From: Haplosporangium gracile
Lineage: Eukaryota > Mortierellomycota > Mortierellomycetes > Mortierellales > Mortierellaceae
Direction: 5' to 3'
DNA length: 33,023 bases
NCBI GenBank assembly: GCA_015499985.1
Contig: JAAAUF010000445.1
Coordinates: 1 to 33,023, forward strand
The translations under genes and the position numbers were made by a program. Below the pieces are notes generated by a model. That model was not told where the DNA came from. It made no database searches and saw only the letters and a list, made by a program, of their open reading frames with translations. Each line of letters opens with the position of its first letter. Within the stretch, counting starts at the first letter, position 1. Shown here one piece after another: positions 32,401 through 33,023 of the stretch.

Positions 32401-32536
32401 TGCCCCCGTTGTTCGTGTTACGGGAGCTGATGTTCCTACACCCTATGCTCAGAACTTGGAGGCCTTTGCCTTCCCTGATACGGAGGTCATTGCCCGTGTT
32501 ATTAAGCGTACATTGAACAAGAAGATCGGTGCTTAA
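29424..32536 (+). CDS. PDB1: Pyruvate dehydrogenase E1 component subunit beta, mitochondrial, four exons
   Basis: Exons are 29424-29555, 30593-30700, 31455-31814 and 32006-32536. Introns are 1037, 754 and 192 bp, GT-AG, all phase 0, and the product is 376 residues (yeast 366). Residues 1-40 form a basic presequence with many Leu, Ala and Ser and no acidic residue, ending KRAYNS, a likely processing site. The core starts [28 protein letters not shown] (68-80) contributes to thiamine diphosphate binding in the family, followed by [58 protein letters not shown] and [14 protein letters not shown]. The C-terminal [14 protein letters not shown] is also typical. It pairs with E1 alpha to decarboxylate pyruvate in the complex that makes acetyl-CoA. 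All landmarks are intact. AATAAA at 32696-32701 marks the 3' end. Confidence 0.96.
29556..30592 (+). other. PDB1 intron 1, 1037 bp
   Basis: GAG/GTAACC donor and GATAG acceptor. It separates the mitochondrial presequence exon from the enzyme core. It contains TTTTG-rich simple sequence near 30295-30330 and a GCACGG-repeated patch near 30126-30145. No open frame or RNA gene is supported. Confidence 0.85.
30701..31454 (+). other. PDB1 intron 2, 754 bp, with several small inverted repeats
   Basis: AAG/GTAAAC donor and CAATAG acceptor. It contains CCTGTA/TACAGG (30821-30837), CGACAT/ATGTCG (31139-31154), a GGTTTAAACC palindrome near 30796, and CTAACGGTG twice (31069-31077 and 31129-31137, exactly 60 bp apart). 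No recognisable RNA family. Confidence 0.8.
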
Positions 32537-32695
32537 GCTGTCCATTTTTTGAACGCCTGTCTCTTTCTCTCTCTTCCTTTCCTCTCACTTCTCCTTTTCT
32601 CTTTTACACATACACCCCTTCTGTTACATATTATGATTATACATCTAAAGGATCACCTCCACATCTCCATAGACATATTTTTTTTTCACAGATCA

Positions 32696-32701
32696 AATAA
32701 A
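32696..32701 (+). terminator. Polyadenylation signal of PDB1
   Basis: AATAAA lies 160 bases after the PDB1 stop codon, just before an ATAC microsatellite. Confidence 0.5.
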
Positions 32702-32708
32702 TCGACAT

Positions 32709-32731
32709 ATATACATACATACATACATACA
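32709..32731 (+). repeat. (ATAC)n microsatellite
   Basis: About five perfect ATAC units in the PDB1 3' flank. Confidence 0.85.
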
Positions 32732-32879
32732 CGTATTGACAACTGGATCGTTTATAGACTATTCAAGTGAGAATAAGAAAAGAAAGAGGAGATGAAAAGG
32801 AATTGTTTTTCTTGTCGAGATCCACTAGTGTTTTACCAAATATATCAATCCGTCGCGACCCCTGGTAGAGGAGTGATGG

Positions 32880-32924
32880 TCTTGCGGTATATAGTATATA
32901 CCCATGGTCGGGTTTATCGCAAGA
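32880..32924. repeat. Nested inverted repeats
   Basis: An outer arm TCTTGCG (32880-32886) pairs with CGCAAGA (32918-32924). Inside it, GGTATATA and TATATACC (32886-32902) form an 8-bp inverted repeat around a single G. Confidence 0.65.
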
Positions 32925-32954
32925 TTCGCAGCTATGATAGCGAGTGACTGTTTT

Positions 32955-33023
32955 CAGCGGTTTTTTGGATCCGCAACAGCGGTTATTATTTTCCGCTTAA
33001 GCGGTTTATTTGGTTCTGTTTGA
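32955..33023. mobile_element. GCGG-rich palindromic sequence, possible DNA-transposon end
   Basis: CAGCGGTTTT (32955), GGATCCGC (32967-32974), AGCGGTTATT (32978), the perfect 12-bp palindrome CCGCTTAAGCGG (32993-33004) and GCGGTTTATT (33001) are crowded in 69 bases of otherwise AT-rich DNA. Dense GCGGTT/GGATCCGC repeats are what I associate with subterminal regions of hAT-type elements. The window ends before any transposase or second end could be seen, so family assignment is a guess. Confidence 0.35.

Noticed and set aside
32066..32545. 159-aa minus-strand open frame
   Set aside because: Antisense shadow of the last PDB1 exon, which is unambiguous on the + strand.

Overview
This is a eukaryotic, very probably fungal, nuclear window. 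Six protein genes are convincing. Four of them are household genes with fungal-type architecture: 75-150 bp GT-AG introns ending in TAG or CAG, plus several much longer introns. Exons are GC-biased in third positions, intergenic DNA is full of CT/GA microsatellites and poly-T, and the transcription factor is rich in Q, S, P and H. The presence of a fungal-type mL58 (Mrpl20) and the overall style suggest an early-diverging filamentous fungus, with Mortierellomycota/Mucoromycota as my best guess. That placement is inference; no rRNA or other taxonomic marker is present.

Layout. 163-1934 (-): STE24 CAAX prenyl protease, five exons, complete at 459 aa. 3101-3511 (+): a small secreted cysteine-rich protein with a duplicated CC-x3-C motif. 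About 3990-4260: a degenerate array of a CAAAACCT-containing repeat, followed by an orphan open frame (4563-4898). 5796-6389 (-): mitochondrial ribosomal protein mL58. 6390-19495: about 13.1 kb with no gene I can support, made of GA/CT-skewed simple sequence. Its last 1 kb on the + strand contains no ATG. 19496-21232 (+): a 578-aa protein with a single atypical C2H2 zinc finger. 22605-26048 (-): delta-1-pyrroline-5-carboxylate dehydrogenase (PUT2/ALDH4A1), four exons, 549 aa. 26375-27966 (+): NSA2 60S ribosome-biogenesis factor, four coding exons, the first being only the ATG. 29424-32536 (+): pyruvate dehydrogenase E1 beta (PDB1), four exons, 376 aa. The right edge (about 32880-33023) is full of GCGG palindromes and looks like the end of a DNA transposon.

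How the genes relate. Three products act in mitochondria: mL58 in translation, PUT2 in proline catabolism to glutamate, and PDB1 in acetyl-CoA production. NSA2 acts in the nucleolus and STE24 in the ER/nuclear membrane. There is no operon or obvious biosynthetic cluster. PUT2 and NSA2 are divergent and share a 326-bp promoter containing CACGTG. STE24 and the secreted protein are divergent with about 1.2 kb between them. The transcription factor and PUT2 converge.

The most unusual signals are: the duplicated-motif secreted protein; the atypical zinc finger with its very long skewed upstream region and ATG-free proximal 1 kb; the long, structured introns of NSA2, PUT2 and PDB1 (NSA2 intron 3 has an in-frame alternative acceptor and several inverted repeats); the degenerate CAAAACCT array; and the palindrome-rich right edge. 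Exon borders were worked out by hand from reading frame and splice consensus. Homology statements rest on recognised family motifs, not on database searches.
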